DNA of 64,000 nt from Pontibacterium sp049599735 (lineage in GTDB: Bacteria > Pseudomonadota > Gammaproteobacteria > Pseudomonadales > Balneatricaceae). Positions 45,092 through 54,405 of the stretch are shown piece after piece; positions within the stretch are counted from its first letter, which is position 1, and each line of letters opens with the position of its first letter. The stretch lies in assembly GCA_049599735.1 (NCBI GenBank), contig JBMYOX010000005.1, positions 35,059 through 99,058 of the forward strand. Direction: 5' to 3'. Position numbers and translations under genes: made by a program. The notes beneath the pieces are model-generated. The model was given only the letters and a program-made list of their open reading frames with translations. It had not been told where the DNA came from and searched no databases.

Positions 45092-45688
45092 TTAATGTAC
45101 CGGCCGTACATCAACATTCACCCTGATGCGCTTGCCGGGACGCTCCCGCATCCGGGTTTCATAGTGCTGACCATTATAGCGGTAAGTCACATGGTAGCCG
45201 GTAATCTGCTCATGGTATTGCAGATCATGTTTCACCGTGCAACGACGCTCTGATCTATATTGAACATCATAGCCAGTTTGCCGGGGTTGTTGCAGATCAT
45301 GGGCAATTGAAGCCCCGATAGCCGCACCAATTACTGCCTGAATTTTTTTATTGGTTTTATTGCGGCCCACGGCGTTGCCGATGGCACCGCCAATCAACCC
45401 GCCCACTAACTCTTCCGTATAAGAATCGTTCTGACGATGAGCGGTACGAAAAGGCACTGGTTCCTGCCAGCAAGTTTCACGGGGAATACGCTGTTCAACA
45501 CGCCGGGTAATTGGCTCGACGGCCACCACCCGGGCCATAGGGCCATGGTAACCCTGATGGCGGTGTTTACCCCGGGTATTAAAATGATCCGGGCCCCGAT
45601 AGCTATCCTCTTTGTCCCAGCCCCGGGCATCCGCCTGGGCACTGATCAGCCCAAGGCTCAGTAAGACTATTAACAATCGCATGTTCAT
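45092..45688 (-). CDS. Secreted glycine-zipper 2TM-domain protein
   Basis: 198 residues with a signal peptide (MNMRLLIVLLSLGLISAQADA) and a central glycine-zipper segment (GGLIGGAIGNAVGRN and GAAIGASIAHDL), as in Rickettsia 17-kDa-like envelope proteins. The C-terminal half is basic and aromatic (YDVQYRSERRCTVKHD, ITGYHVTYRYNGQHYETRM). ATG 45688 follows an AGGAG site. Its function is unknown; it may be an outer-membrane or envelope-stress protein and could belong to the PepSY-regulator unit. Confidence 0.85.
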   Translation of the reverse strand: MNMRLLIVLLSLGLISAQADARGWDKEDSYRGPDHFNTRGKHRHQGYHGPMARVVAVEPITRRVEQRIPRETCWQEPVPFRTAHRQNDSYTEELVGGLIGGAIGNAVGRNKTNKKIQAVIGAAIGASIAHDLQQPRQTGYDVQYRSERRCTVKHDLQYHEQITGYHVTYRYNGQHYETRMRERPGKRIRVNVDVRPVH

Positions 45689-45777
45689 ATTGTCACTCCT
45701 GTCCTGCGCATACAGAACGTTTTCAAGAATGACATCAGAGTAAACCCGCCAGTCTGAATCGGGTCTGAACTGGAACA

Positions 45778-45807
45778 AAAACGCCGATACAACAATATCG
45801 GCGTTTT
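45778..45807 (-). terminator. Terminator after the small membrane protein gene
   Basis: AAAACGCCGATA (45778-45789) pairs perfectly with TATCGGCGTTTT (45796-45807) around a 6-nt loop. The A-run on the left gives a U-run for the minus-strand transcript. Confidence 0.8.
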
Positions 45808-45836
45808 ATAGCTCACGGAGTCCTGCGGAACAGGGA

Positions 45837-46085
45837 TTATTCTTTATTATCTTTTGTTTGCTTCAGCTGTCGTACTGATAAAAAAACAAAGCGCACGTTG
45901 TAGGTCAGTCCCACTACCAGCGCAATAGCAGCGGTCACAATAAACACTTGCCCCAGTGCCGGGCTTTGCAGCCACCAGCCCAGCCAAAGGCTCAGCACAC
46001 TCACAGCAGCCACGGGAATCCCGGTTTTCATCAAACGGCGCATCCACTTGTCGGCGCGGATTTCTTTTTTATCAACTGAAGACAT
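45837..46085 (-). CDS. Small two-helix membrane protein of unknown function
   Basis: 82 residues: a basic N-terminus (KKEIRADKWMRRLMK), two hydrophobic helices (VAAVSVLSLWLGWWL and VFIVTAAIALVVGLTYNV) and a basic, charged tail. Not recognised as a named family. It has a good AAGGAAA ribosome site and its own downstream terminator, so it is likely expressed from its own promoter in the gap before ilvD. Confidence 0.7.
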   Translation of the reverse strand: MSSVDKKEIRADKWMRRLMKTGIPVAAVSVLSLWLGWWLQSPALGQVFIVTAAIALVVGLTYNVRFVFLSVRQLKQTKDNKE

Positions 46086-46335
46086 CTGTATTTCCTTTAA
46101 TTTGAACCTATAGGCTCCCTAATCCGCCTTTATCAATCAAGTATTTTTCTCACCCAAAATATTCACCATTGGTATGAGAGGCAGGTTAAAGACATTCCTA
46201 CACGCATAAATCTCCACCACAGGCTGAATACAATCGGTGCTGACATCTTTATAGTACAGGCCAGCCCGTTGCCAATTCTGGTATACTGGCCCTCTTAAAT
46301 TCGATTTTTACAGAACCAGCCGGAAGGACTTTTTC

Positions 46336-48177
46336 ATGCCTCAATATCGCTCCAAGACCACCACCGCAGGTCGTAATATGGCAGGTGCCCGTTCCCTGTG
46401 GCGGGCCACCGGTATGAAGGACGAAGATTTTCAGAAGCCGATTATTGCCGTTGCCAACTCTTTCACGCAGTTTGTACCAGGCCATGTACACCTGAAGGAC
46501 ATGGGCCAGCTGGTCGCCCGTGAAATTGAGAAGGCCGGTGGTGTCGCCAAAGAATTTAATACGATTGCGGTCGATGACGGTATCGCCATGGGTCACGACG
46601 GCATGCTGTATTCCCTGCCATCACGCGACATTATTGCCGATTCGGTTGAATACATGGTGAATGCACACTGTGCTGATGCTCTGGTCTGCATTTCCAACTG
46701 TGACAAAATCACACCGGGAATGCTGATGGCAGGCATGCGCCTGAATATTCCGGTTATTTTTGTTTCCGGTGGCCCGATGGAAGCCGGTAAAACTAAACTG
46801 TCCGAGCACAAGCTGGATCTGGTAGATGCCATGGTGATTGCCGTGGATGACAGTGCTTCAGATGAAAAAGTCGCCGAATACGAACGCTCAGCCTGCCCGA
46901 CTTGTGGCTCCTGTTCCGGCATGTTTACCGCAAACTCCATGAACTGCCTGACCGAAGCCCTGGGGCTTTCCCTGCCGGGTAACGGTACTATGCTGGCCAC
47001 TCATGCTGATCGTCGTGGTCTGTTTGAAAAAGCCGGTCATCAGATTGTAGAGCTGACAAAACGTTACTACGAACAGGATGATGCCTCTGTGCTGCCGCGT
47101 TCTATCGGCTTTAAGGCCTTTGAGAACGCCATGACCCTGGATATCTCTATGGGTGGCTCCACCAACACTATCCTGCATCTGCTGGCGATTGCCCAGGAAG
47201 CAGAAATCGACTTCACGATGGCCGATATTGACCGCCTGTCTCATGAAGTGCCTCAGTTGTGTAAAGTTGCACCCAATACCCCTGAATACCATATTGAAGA
47301 TGTACACCGCGCCGGGGGTATTTTCGCTATTTTAGGTGAACTGGATCGCGCCGGTAAATTACATACCGACTTACCCACCGTACACAGCAAAACCCTGAAA
47401 GAAGGCCTGGATGCCTGGGACATTATGCGTAACCCCACCGCAGAAGTGATGGAGTTCTATAAAGCCGGCCCGGCAGGCATCCCAACACAAACGGCTTTCA
47501 GCCAGGCCACCCGCTGGCCTACGCTGGACGGTGATCGTGCTAACGGCTGTATCCGCTCATTGGAAAATGCGTTTTCACTGGAAGGGGGTCTTGCCGTCCT
47601 CAAAGGTAATATCGCTGAAGATGGCTGTGTGGTTAAAACCGCCGGTGTGGATGACTCTATTCTGGTTTTTGAAGGCCCTGCCCATATTACCGAATCTCAG
47701 GATGAAGCGGTTGCAAACATCCTGGATGACAAGGTTCAGGCGGGTGATATCGTCATCGTACGCTACGAAGGCCCTAAAGGTGGTCCGGGTATGCAGGAAA
47801 TGCTTTACCCAACCTCTTACATCAAGTCTAAAGGTTTAGGTAAAGCCTGTGCCCTGCTGACAGACGGCCGCTTCTCCGGTGGCACTTCAGGTCTGTCGAT
47901 TGGTCATGTATCACCCGAAGCCGCAGCAGGTGGTGCTATTGGTCTGGTTGAAAACGGTGATCCTATCCGTATCGACATTCCTAATCGCCGCATTGATGTA
48001 CTGCTGTCTGACGAAGTACTGGCAGAGCGTCGCGCTGCAATGGATGCCAAAGGCAAAGCAGGCTGGAAACCGGTGGAAGCACGTCCGCGTAAAGTGTCGG
48101 CCGCCCTGAAAGCCTACGCTATGCTGGCAACTTCGGCTGACAAAGGTGCCGTGCGCGATCTGGATCAGCTGGACTAA
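46336..48177 (+). CDS. ilvD: Dihydroxy-acid dehydratase
   Basis: A [4Fe-4S] or [2Fe-2S] enzyme of 613 residues for valine, isoleucine and pantothenate precursors. Cluster-binding cysteines lie in SNCDKITPGM and ACPTCGSCSGMFTAN, with catalytic C-terminal GRFSGGTSGLSIGH and YEGPKGGPGMQEM. Its product feeds IlvE at 30.6 kb. A TATACT -10-like hexamer lies at 46282-46287, without a convincing -35. Confidence 0.97.
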   Translation: MPQYRSKTTTAGRNMAGARSLWRATGMKDEDFQKPIIAVANSFTQFVPGHVHLKDMGQLVAREIEKAGGVAKEFNTIAVDDGIAMGHDGMLYSLPSRDIIADSVEYMVNAHCADALVCISNCDKITPGMLMAGMRLNIPVIFVSGGPMEAGKTKLSEHKLDLVDAMVIAVDDSASDEKVAEYERSACPTCGSCSGMFTANSMNCLTEALGLSLPGNGTMLATHADRRGLFEKAGHQIVELTKRYYEQDDASVLPRSIGFKAFENAMTLDISMGGSTNTILHLLAIAQEAEIDFTMADIDRLSHEVPQLCKVAPNTPEYHIEDVHRAGGIFAILGELDRAGKLHTDLPTVHSKTLKEGLDAWDIMRNPTAEVMEFYKAGPAGIPTQTAFSQATRWPTLDGDRANGCIRSLENAFSLEGGLAVLKGNIAEDGCVVKTAGVDDSILVFEGPAHITESQDEAVANILDDKVQAGDIVIVRYEGPKGGPGMQEMLYPTSYIKSKGLGKACALLTDGRFSGGTSGLSIGHVSPEAAAGGAIGLVENGDPIRIDIPNRRIDVLLSDEVLAERRAAMDAKGKAGWKPVEARPRKVSAALKAYAMLATSADKGAVRDLDQLD

Positions 48178-48215
48178 GCAGCGGGTCAAGCGCCTCTTAA
48201 AAGCATAGGAACACT

Positions 48216-48249
48216 AAAAAGCCGCTGGTTATAAACCAGCGGCTTTTTT
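48216..48249. terminator. Bidirectional terminator between ilvD and ada
   Basis: AAAAAGCCGCTGGTT (48216-48230) pairs with AACCAGCGGCTTTTT (48234-48248) around a 3-nt loop, with A and T runs on both sides. The genes converge. Confidence 0.88.
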
Positions 48250-48283
48250 GTTTTTTTAATCACCTGTTTTATACGATAGGGGG

Positions 48284-49357
48284 TCAGGCTTCAGCCTGTG
48301 TGCGCCGGATGCTTTCTGCATCAAGCAGGGCTTGTTTACGCTCGAGGCCCCAGCGGTAGCCACCGAGACTGCCATCCGCTCTTAAAATACGGTGGCAGGG
48401 AATCAGAATACCAATACGGTTTTTTGCACAGGCAGAGGCCACCGCACGCACCGCTTTAGGTTTGTCGATCTGCTCAGCTAACTCGGTATAACTCAGCACC
48501 TCACCTTCCCGGATGCTCAACAGAAATTGCCAAACCTGCATTTGAAACGCCGTACCGCGCATATCCAATGGCAGATCAGGGCTGGCAGCACCCTGACTGA
48601 GATGCTGATCCAGCGCATCCACCCAGGCATCCAGTTCCGGTGCCTGCGCCGCCGCTGAGGCACAGAGTATTGCCTTAGGAAATTCTTCTTTAAGTTTTTC
48701 GATTAATAAGGCTTCATTATCAGCAAACTGCACAAAACACACACCTTTATCCGTCGCTGCCATCATCACCAGACCCAATGCAGTATTACGACACGCATAG
48801 CTGATAACTTCTCCATCACCGCCCATCCGGTAAGCTTTAGGGCTCATGCCAATCTGTCGACTCGCCTCACCGTAAACACGGCTGACAGAGCCAAAGCCAG
48901 ATGCAAAAATGGCCTCTGTCACCGCCTGACCTTCTTTCAGTGATTGCCTGAAACCTCGCATGCGAACAGCATCCTGGTAAATCCTGGGTGAGATCCCAAA
49001 AGCCGCTTTAAAGCATCGTTGCAGCCGGGAAGGCGACAACTCTGCACGCTTTCCCAAACTGGAAAGTGTGATACGTTCATCAGCATGTGCTTCTATATAA
49101 CGGGCAATCTCTGCCAGTTGCTCAACCCGAGACGGGACTTCTGCAGGCTGACAGCGTTTACAGGGCCTGAAGCCTGCCTGCATTGCCGCCTGAATAGTCG
49201 GAAAAAACCTCAGATTCTCAGACTTAGCAGGCCGGGCCGCACAGGAAGGTCGGCAGAAAATACCGGTGGTGATAACCCCATAAAAAAAATGACCATCCCG
49301 CGCTTTATCCCGTATTGTTATTGCTTCGCGCATTATCTGTTCAGATGGCATCGACAT
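48284..49357 (-). CDS. ada: Ada adaptive-response regulator and DNA methyltransferase
   Basis: A 357-residue fusion. The N-terminal AdaA zinc domain has ITTGIFCRPSC (Cys35, 39) and CKRC, where a methyl phosphotriester is accepted. The middle AraC HTH has ITLSSLGKRAELSPSRLQRCFK. The C-terminal O6-methylguanine methyltransferase has IPCHRIL with the acceptor Cys. Methylation of AdaA turns the protein into an activator of repair genes, including itself. ATG 49357 follows AAGG at 7 bp; a longer frame to 49420 is less likely. Confidence 0.95.
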   Translation of the reverse strand: MSMPSEQIMREAITIRDKARDGHFFYGVITTGIFCRPSCAARPAKSENLRFFPTIQAAMQAGFRPCKRCQPAEVPSRVEQLAEIARYIEAHADERITLSSLGKRAELSPSRLQRCFKAAFGISPRIYQDAVRMRGFRQSLKEGQAVTEAIFASGFGSVSRVYGEASRQIGMSPKAYRMGGDGEVISYACRNTALGLVMMAATDKGVCFVQFADNEALLIEKLKEEFPKAILCASAAAQAPELDAWVDALDQHLSQGAASPDLPLDMRGTAFQMQVWQFLLSIREGEVLSYTELAEQIDKPKAVRAVASACAKNRIGILIPCHRILRADGSLGGYRWGLERKQALLDAESIRRTQAEA

Positions 49358-49590
49358 CAGGTCACCTTCGCTTAAAAACTGATACTGCTTATGTAAACGT
49401 ATTTCTACGAGCACTACCATCCGTTTTTTGCCACCGTATCCCTATCATTGCCCATTATCCGGTGATCTAAAACAATAGTGTCTGATTTAACTATTAATAA
49501 AAAATAAGTCCGCAATAATCGGATGGTTTGTTATTTATGGCCCTGTTAATGTGGCAGGCAAACGAACTAAGACAAGAGCAATCACTCTCA

Positions 49591-50514
49591 ATGACCTCAT
49601 CCATTAACACTTCAATGAATCCGCGTGTCTGGGCAATGCTGATAACACTGTCCCTGTTGTGGGGTAGCTCATTTTTCTTTGTGGGCGTTGCTGTCGCAGA
49701 GTTGCCCCCCCTGACCCTTGTTATGCTCAGGGTAGGCATGGCGGCCATCACATTGTGGTGTATTGCTCTCTTTATGGGATTAAAACCACCAAAAGAGGCG
49801 GTTGTCTGGCTCAGCTTTCTGGGCATGGGGCTGCTGAACAATGTGATTCCTTTTGTGCTGATTGTCTGGGGACAAACTCAGATCGCCTCGGGCCTGGCAT
49901 CCATTCTTAACGCGGCAACGCCTATATTTGCCGTTGTTGTTGCGGGTGTACTCCTGCCTGATGAGCGTGCTACCCCCTTAAAAATTGTAGGTGTCGCCGT
50001 TGGTTTTATCGGTGTTGCCGTCATGATCGGGCTACCTGCGCTCAGTGGCGGTGACAACCTGCTTGCACAAGCCGCTATTATTGCGGCGGCTTTGTCTTAT
50101 GCCTTTGCCGGTGTCTATGGCCGCCGATTTAAAGCCATGGCAATCAATCCCATAATCATAGCGGCAGGCCAGGTCACTGCATCCACCCTTGTGCTGATTC
50201 CCGTGGCGCTCACTGTTGACGGGCCGCTTGATATTAACGCCCCTGGCTTAAATACATGGGCGGCTATTATTGGACTTGCGGTGCTCTCCACAGCCGTTGC
50301 CTACGTGCTTTATTTCAAAATACTGGCCTCAGCAGGTGCCACCAATGTACTGCTGGTCACCCTGCTGGTACCTGTGTCAGCCATATTGCTGGGCGCTGTA
50401 TTTCTGAACGAATCTTTAGAGGTTGTGCATTTTGTGGGCATGGCGCTGATTGCGCTGGGACTGTCTGCGATTGATGGGCGACTCTGGAAACGTTTAAAAC
50501 CTGCAACCGTTTAA
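49591..50514 (+). CDS. EamA/DMT-family transporter
   Basis: A ten-helix drug/metabolite transporter of about 307 residues with two EamA repeats. The first repeat begins LLWGSSFFFVGVAVAELPPLTLVMLRV, the second AALSYAFAGVYGRRFKAM, and the C-terminal signature is LVPVSAILLGAVFLNESLEVVHFVGMALIALG. Substrate unknown. ATG 49591 is chosen; upstream in-frame codons to 49528 look non-coding, and ATG 49615 is possible. Divergent from ada, so it might be damage-regulated, but I see no Ada box. Confidence 0.85.
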   Translation: MTSSINTSMNPRVWAMLITLSLLWGSSFFFVGVAVAELPPLTLVMLRVGMAAITLWCIALFMGLKPPKEAVVWLSFLGMGLLNNVIPFVLIVWGQTQIASGLASILNAATPIFAVVVAGVLLPDERATPLKIVGVAVGFIGVAVMIGLPALSGGDNLLAQAAIIAAALSYAFAGVYGRRFKAMAINPIIIAAGQVTASTLVLIPVALTVDGPLDINAPGLNTWAAIIGLAVLSTAVAYVLYFKILASAGATNVLLVTLLVPVSAILLGAVFLNESLEVVHFVGMALIALGLSAIDGRLWKRLKPATV

Positions 50515-50567
50515 GCACTGTTGTCGGGCGGCCAGGCTATATTAGGTTGCTTCAATCGTTCCGGCTG

Positions 50568-51284
50568 CTACTCACAGAAAACCGCTGAAGCCTGCCACAA
50601 TAAGCGCAGGGCCAGCAGTGTAACAATCGCCCGGAATAACGTCTGAAACTGTGCTCCCGAGACCCGGTGTAATACCCGCAATCCCAGCCAGGTACCCACA
50701 AAACCACTGAGAATCATCAACCCGATCAGCGGCAACCATTGCCAGAAAGCAAAGCCTACAAACGAAAAGACCAGCATTTTTAATAAATGCTGAAACGTCA
50801 TACAACAGGCAAAAGTCGCGGTTACTGTAAACTTGTCGCTGGCCTGACGATGAACAAAACCCGCCACCAGAGGCCCGGTTGCCCCTACAAACATCGTTAG
50901 CAGCGTTGTCAGAGTACCGGCAGCGACCCGCCCCGCCCGGCTGACCTCATGTTTGCCCGGTTTTGGCCCCCAGAGCAGGTACAAGATAAAAAAGGCCACA
51001 CAGAACTGAATAATATAAAGGGGTAACTGCACCACAACCACAGAGGCCAACGCAGCCCCTAATAATGCACCGGCTGAAAAAAAGCGCACTATCGACCAGT
51101 CGATATGCGACCAGGTAAGAAACGTACGGCTGCCATTAGAACCGGCCTGAACCAGCCCATGCACCGGAATCAGCGCGCTCACAGGCAACACCGATGCCAT
51201 TAATGCCAGCAGTAAAACACCACCGCCAATACCCACTGCGGCAGTTAAAAACGAAGTAAACCCTGCCGCCAGTATTAATAACAA
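50568..51284 (-). CDS. TauE/SafE (TSUP) family permease
   Basis: A polytopic membrane protein of 238 residues. The N-terminal AVGIGGGVLLLALMASVLPVSALIPVHGLVQAGSN motif and the matching second-half GATGPLVAGF region are the TSUP repeats. Members export sulfite, sulfoacetate or other organosulfur anions. The start is uncertain: TTG 51284 is the last common start codon, with no strong ribosome site, and the open frame extends further upstream without an ATG or GTG. Confidence 0.82.
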   Translation of the reverse strand: MLLILAAGFTSFLTAAVGIGGGVLLLALMASVLPVSALIPVHGLVQAGSNGSRTFLTWSHIDWSIVRFFSAGALLGAALASVVVVQLPLYIIQFCVAFFILYLLWGPKPGKHEVSRAGRVAAGTLTTLLTMFVGATGPLVAGFVHRQASDKFTVTATFACCMTFQHLLKMLVFSFVGFAFWQWLPLIGLMILSGFVGTWLGLRVLHRVSGAQFQTLFRAIVTLLALRLLWQASAVFCE

Positions 51285-51330
51285 ACTGACTGTCAGATCC
51301 GGTACTCCGGCTCCTGAAAAATCGATCAGT

Positions 51331-54057
51331 TTAACCGGTTATATCCGTGTAAAGGTGTTGTGATACCGGAGACGCCAGCAACGTGATAAAACTATCCAGC
51401 GGTACAGGACGGCTGAATAAATAACCCTGGCCATAATCACAGTCATGCTCCTCCAGAAAGACCTGCTGGATATGTGTCTCAATGCCCTCGGCAACCACTT
51501 TTAAATTCAGCCGGTGTGCCATTGAGATAATCGCTGCGGTGATCTCCATATCATCCTGATGATCCGGTATATCCTTAATAAATTCCCGATCCACTTTAAG
51601 CACGTTAATGGGCAGTGTTTTTAAATAATTAAACGATGAATAACCAATGCCAAAATCATCAATCGCAATGCTCATGCCCAGGGCCTGCAGCTCGGTCAGC
51701 GTATTAATAGCACGATCAATATCATGCATCAGCAAGGTTTCGGTTATCTCAATTTCCAGGTGCTTTGCATCAATACCCGCATTCTGTATTTCCTGGCTGA
51801 TCATGCTGATCAGCAGCGGGTCCCGGAATTGTCGAGCCGAAATATTAATCGCCAGGGTCAATTCAGCAAACCCACTTATTTTCAGTTGTCTTAAGGCTTC
51901 ACAGCCCTTTTTCACCACCCAGTGCCCCAACTGGACAATAAAACCCGTCTCTTCTGCCACCGGAATAAATGCAGTCGGCGGTACCATGCCCAGCTCGGGA
52001 TGCTGCCAGCGCAACAGCGCCTCAGCACCTATAATATTGCCCGTTTCCAGATCGACCTGAGGCTGGAAATGTAATAAAAATTCGCCATTTTCCAGCGCCT
52101 GCGGCATCTCACGGGTAAAACGGATATAGGTTTGCAACTGTTCATGCAATGCATCGGTAAAAAAGCGGAACTGATTACGCCCCATTTCTTTGGCCTGATA
52201 CATGGCCAAATCTGCATGTTTAAGCAGCGAGTCCGGCTCGTCCCCGTCTTTAGGAATCAGAGCAACCCCCAGACTGGTCGTCACCTGCAACTCAAGATCA
52301 TCAATCATAAAGGGCCGTGACAACCCGGACAGCACCGATTCCGCAACCTGCTTCACGCCGGTTTCATCATCCCGGCAAACCAGCAGCGCAAACTCATCTC
52401 CCCCCAGCCGCGCCGCTACCCCCGAGCCTTGCAACGCAAGATTCAGGCGCCCGGCAACCGCTTTTAAGAGTTCATCGCCGATACGATGGCCCCGGGTATC
52501 ATTGATGGTTTTAAAGAAATCCAGATCCAGCAACATCACTGCGGCAATCTGTAACGGGTCTGTTTGCTCCAGCTGCGCTTTGAGTTTGCTATAGAAAAAG
52601 CGCCGGTTTGCAAGTCCTGTCAGCTCATCATAAAGCGCCAGTTGCTCCATCTTTGCATGGGCATCCTTCAGCTCCGAGACATCTTCCAGCACAATGACAA
52701 AATGGGTCAGCTCAGCAAATTCATTTTTGATCGGGGATATAGAGACCAGCGACCAGTACATACTGCCGTCCTCGCGGAGACTCTGCAGCTCTCCCCGCCA
52801 GTGTTGTCCGTCCAGTATGGATCGCCATAAAATTTCGTACTTCTCAGCAGACATCCACTGGCGGCTTAAAATTTCGGGCTGCTGGCCCAGCAGTGAAATT
52901 AACGGATAGCCGGTTGCCTGAGTATATTGCGGATTGACATATTCAATCGTACCAACAATATCGGTAATCATCACCGAAGAGCCGCTATAGGTAATCGCGC
53001 TGGATAACTTGCGTAAGGATGACTCTATCTCTTTGCGATCTGTGACATCCTGACAGGTACCAAAGCTGCGTAACGTTTGCTGATCACGCTGCCCGATAAT
53101 ATGCACGTATTTGACGCCATCCGCAGTATTCACCCGAAACTCCGCATCAAAAACAACACCGTCGTCCGCCATATCGGTAAAGGCCCGCTTCACCGCTACC
53201 GCATCAGCCGGATAAACATGCGAAAAAAACACATTAACATCCAGGATCTGCTGAGAATCCAGATGCATAATAGGAAGCAGGCTGTCGGAGCACCAGAACA
53301 CCCCGGCCCCGGGGTTCCATTCCCAGCAACCCAGCAATGCAATACGCTGTGAATCATTCAGACGGCGCTCTGCAATCTCCCGTTCTTCTATTTGCAGATT
53401 CAGTTCGACATGTTTTTCAGCGATTGAATCGCGCATCACAACAAAAGCATTAAAGAACTCACCCAATCCGCCCGCCTGCTCGCGCACGGGTATGGGGGAA
53501 TAAAAATCGCCTTTTGCGATCTGCCGGGCCGTACCCGCCAGTTTATCAATCGGGTGCAGTACCAACTGCTTCTGCACCCAGCCAACGAGCATCACAGCAA
53601 ACAAAACAACTACCAGCATCACCACTTCCAGCAAGCGTAACCGGTCGCGCTCTTCTTTCAGGAAATGTGAGAGTTCCAGAGATACCTGCAACCCGGCCAG
53701 TTTTTGACCATTGAATACAATATCAGATGATACCTGATAGTCATCTGCGCCTGACATATCCGGTTTGTCCTGTGGATAAAGCAAAGTGCCGTCTGCATGA
53801 ATCAGCCGCAGGTGCTCCCAGTACTCTTTTTCAAAGACGAGCTGATCCAGTACTTCATAAACAGCGGCGGTATCACCCGTCCGCACAGGGCCGCGCAAGA
53901 CAGCGCCCACCAGATTCAGATAAGAGGTTTCCAGTGACATCCGGTCTTCTACAGCCTGCTGCTGCCAGCTGGGAAACCAGTACAGCTCCATAAAGGCACC
54001 CATTGAGAGCAACAGCAATATCAGTGGTAGCAACAGCTTTGCCCTAAAGCTTCGCAT
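51331..54057 (-). CDS. Membrane-anchored HAMP-PAS-GGDEF-EAL protein
   Basis: 908 residues. Membrane helix 8-28, a periplasmic sensor of about 110 residues, a second helix (LLEVVMLVVVLFAVMLVGWV), HAMP, then two PAS regions (the second with SVMITDIVGTIEYVNPQYTQATGY). GGDEF is intact in AARLGGDEFALL. The EAL domain has GAEALLRW and retains DDFGIGYSSFNYLK. No RxxD inhibitory site precedes GGDEF, so product inhibition is not expected. It may make, degrade or both c-di-GMP; net activity cannot be told. The first gene on its strand, 47 bp upstream of the TSUP gene. Confidence 0.93.
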   Translation of the reverse strand: MRSFRAKLLLPLILLLLSMGAFMELYWFPSWQQQAVEDRMSLETSYLNLVGAVLRGPVRTGDTAAVYEVLDQLVFEKEYWEHLRLIHADGTLLYPQDKPDMSGADDYQVSSDIVFNGQKLAGLQVSLELSHFLKEERDRLRLLEVVMLVVVLFAVMLVGWVQKQLVLHPIDKLAGTARQIAKGDFYSPIPVREQAGGLGEFFNAFVVMRDSIAEKHVELNLQIEEREIAERRLNDSQRIALLGCWEWNPGAGVFWCSDSLLPIMHLDSQQILDVNVFFSHVYPADAVAVKRAFTDMADDGVVFDAEFRVNTADGVKYVHIIGQRDQQTLRSFGTCQDVTDRKEIESSLRKLSSAITYSGSSVMITDIVGTIEYVNPQYTQATGYPLISLLGQQPEILSRQWMSAEKYEILWRSILDGQHWRGELQSLREDGSMYWSLVSISPIKNEFAELTHFVIVLEDVSELKDAHAKMEQLALYDELTGLANRRFFYSKLKAQLEQTDPLQIAAVMLLDLDFFKTINDTRGHRIGDELLKAVAGRLNLALQGSGVAARLGGDEFALLVCRDDETGVKQVAESVLSGLSRPFMIDDLELQVTTSLGVALIPKDGDEPDSLLKHADLAMYQAKEMGRNQFRFFTDALHEQLQTYIRFTREMPQALENGEFLLHFQPQVDLETGNIIGAEALLRWQHPELGMVPPTAFIPVAEETGFIVQLGHWVVKKGCEALRQLKISGFAELTLAINISARQFRDPLLISMISQEIQNAGIDAKHLEIEITETLLMHDIDRAINTLTELQALGMSIAIDDFGIGYSSFNYLKTLPINVLKVDREFIKDIPDHQDDMEITAAIISMAHRLNLKVVAEGIETHIQQVFLEEHDCDYGQGYLFSRPVPLDSFITLLASPVSQHLYTDITG

Positions 54058-54405
54058 CAGCGCAACATCCCGGCGTCAGAAAAAACCAAAAACGCTTTGA
54101 AGTACACACAGGCAGATGCATACGACACGGCACCGGATGCGGTAAGCCTTAGCCTCCCCGTAGCAGTCTTAAATCCGAATCTGTGCATCCGTTTGTTCAT
54201 GGCTGGTCGCGAATCATTCCTGGCAGGTGTTAAAAAGCATCATAGCATGCAGGTGGAAATACTTAAGATAAAGCGGGAGAGAGGAATAATCAAACATACG
54301 TTCAAGCCACATGCGCTTTGAATACAAAACCTGCGACAGGTACCCCTGAAGGCCCCGTCGGATATAAACCAATACTATAAAAAAGAAGCCCGGCAGACTG
54401 AGCGA
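54058..54405. other. 348-bp region without a gene
   Basis: I see no convincing gene. A 74-codon plus-strand frame at 54097-54321 lacks a ribosome site and family features. The region probably holds the promoter for the minus-strand c-di-GMP gene and the 3' flank of the EamA gene. Confidence 0.6.

Noticed and set aside
54097..54321. A 74-codon plus-strand open frame in the longest gene-free gap.
   Set aside because: No ribosome site, no hydrophobic or family features, and composition like random intergenic DNA.
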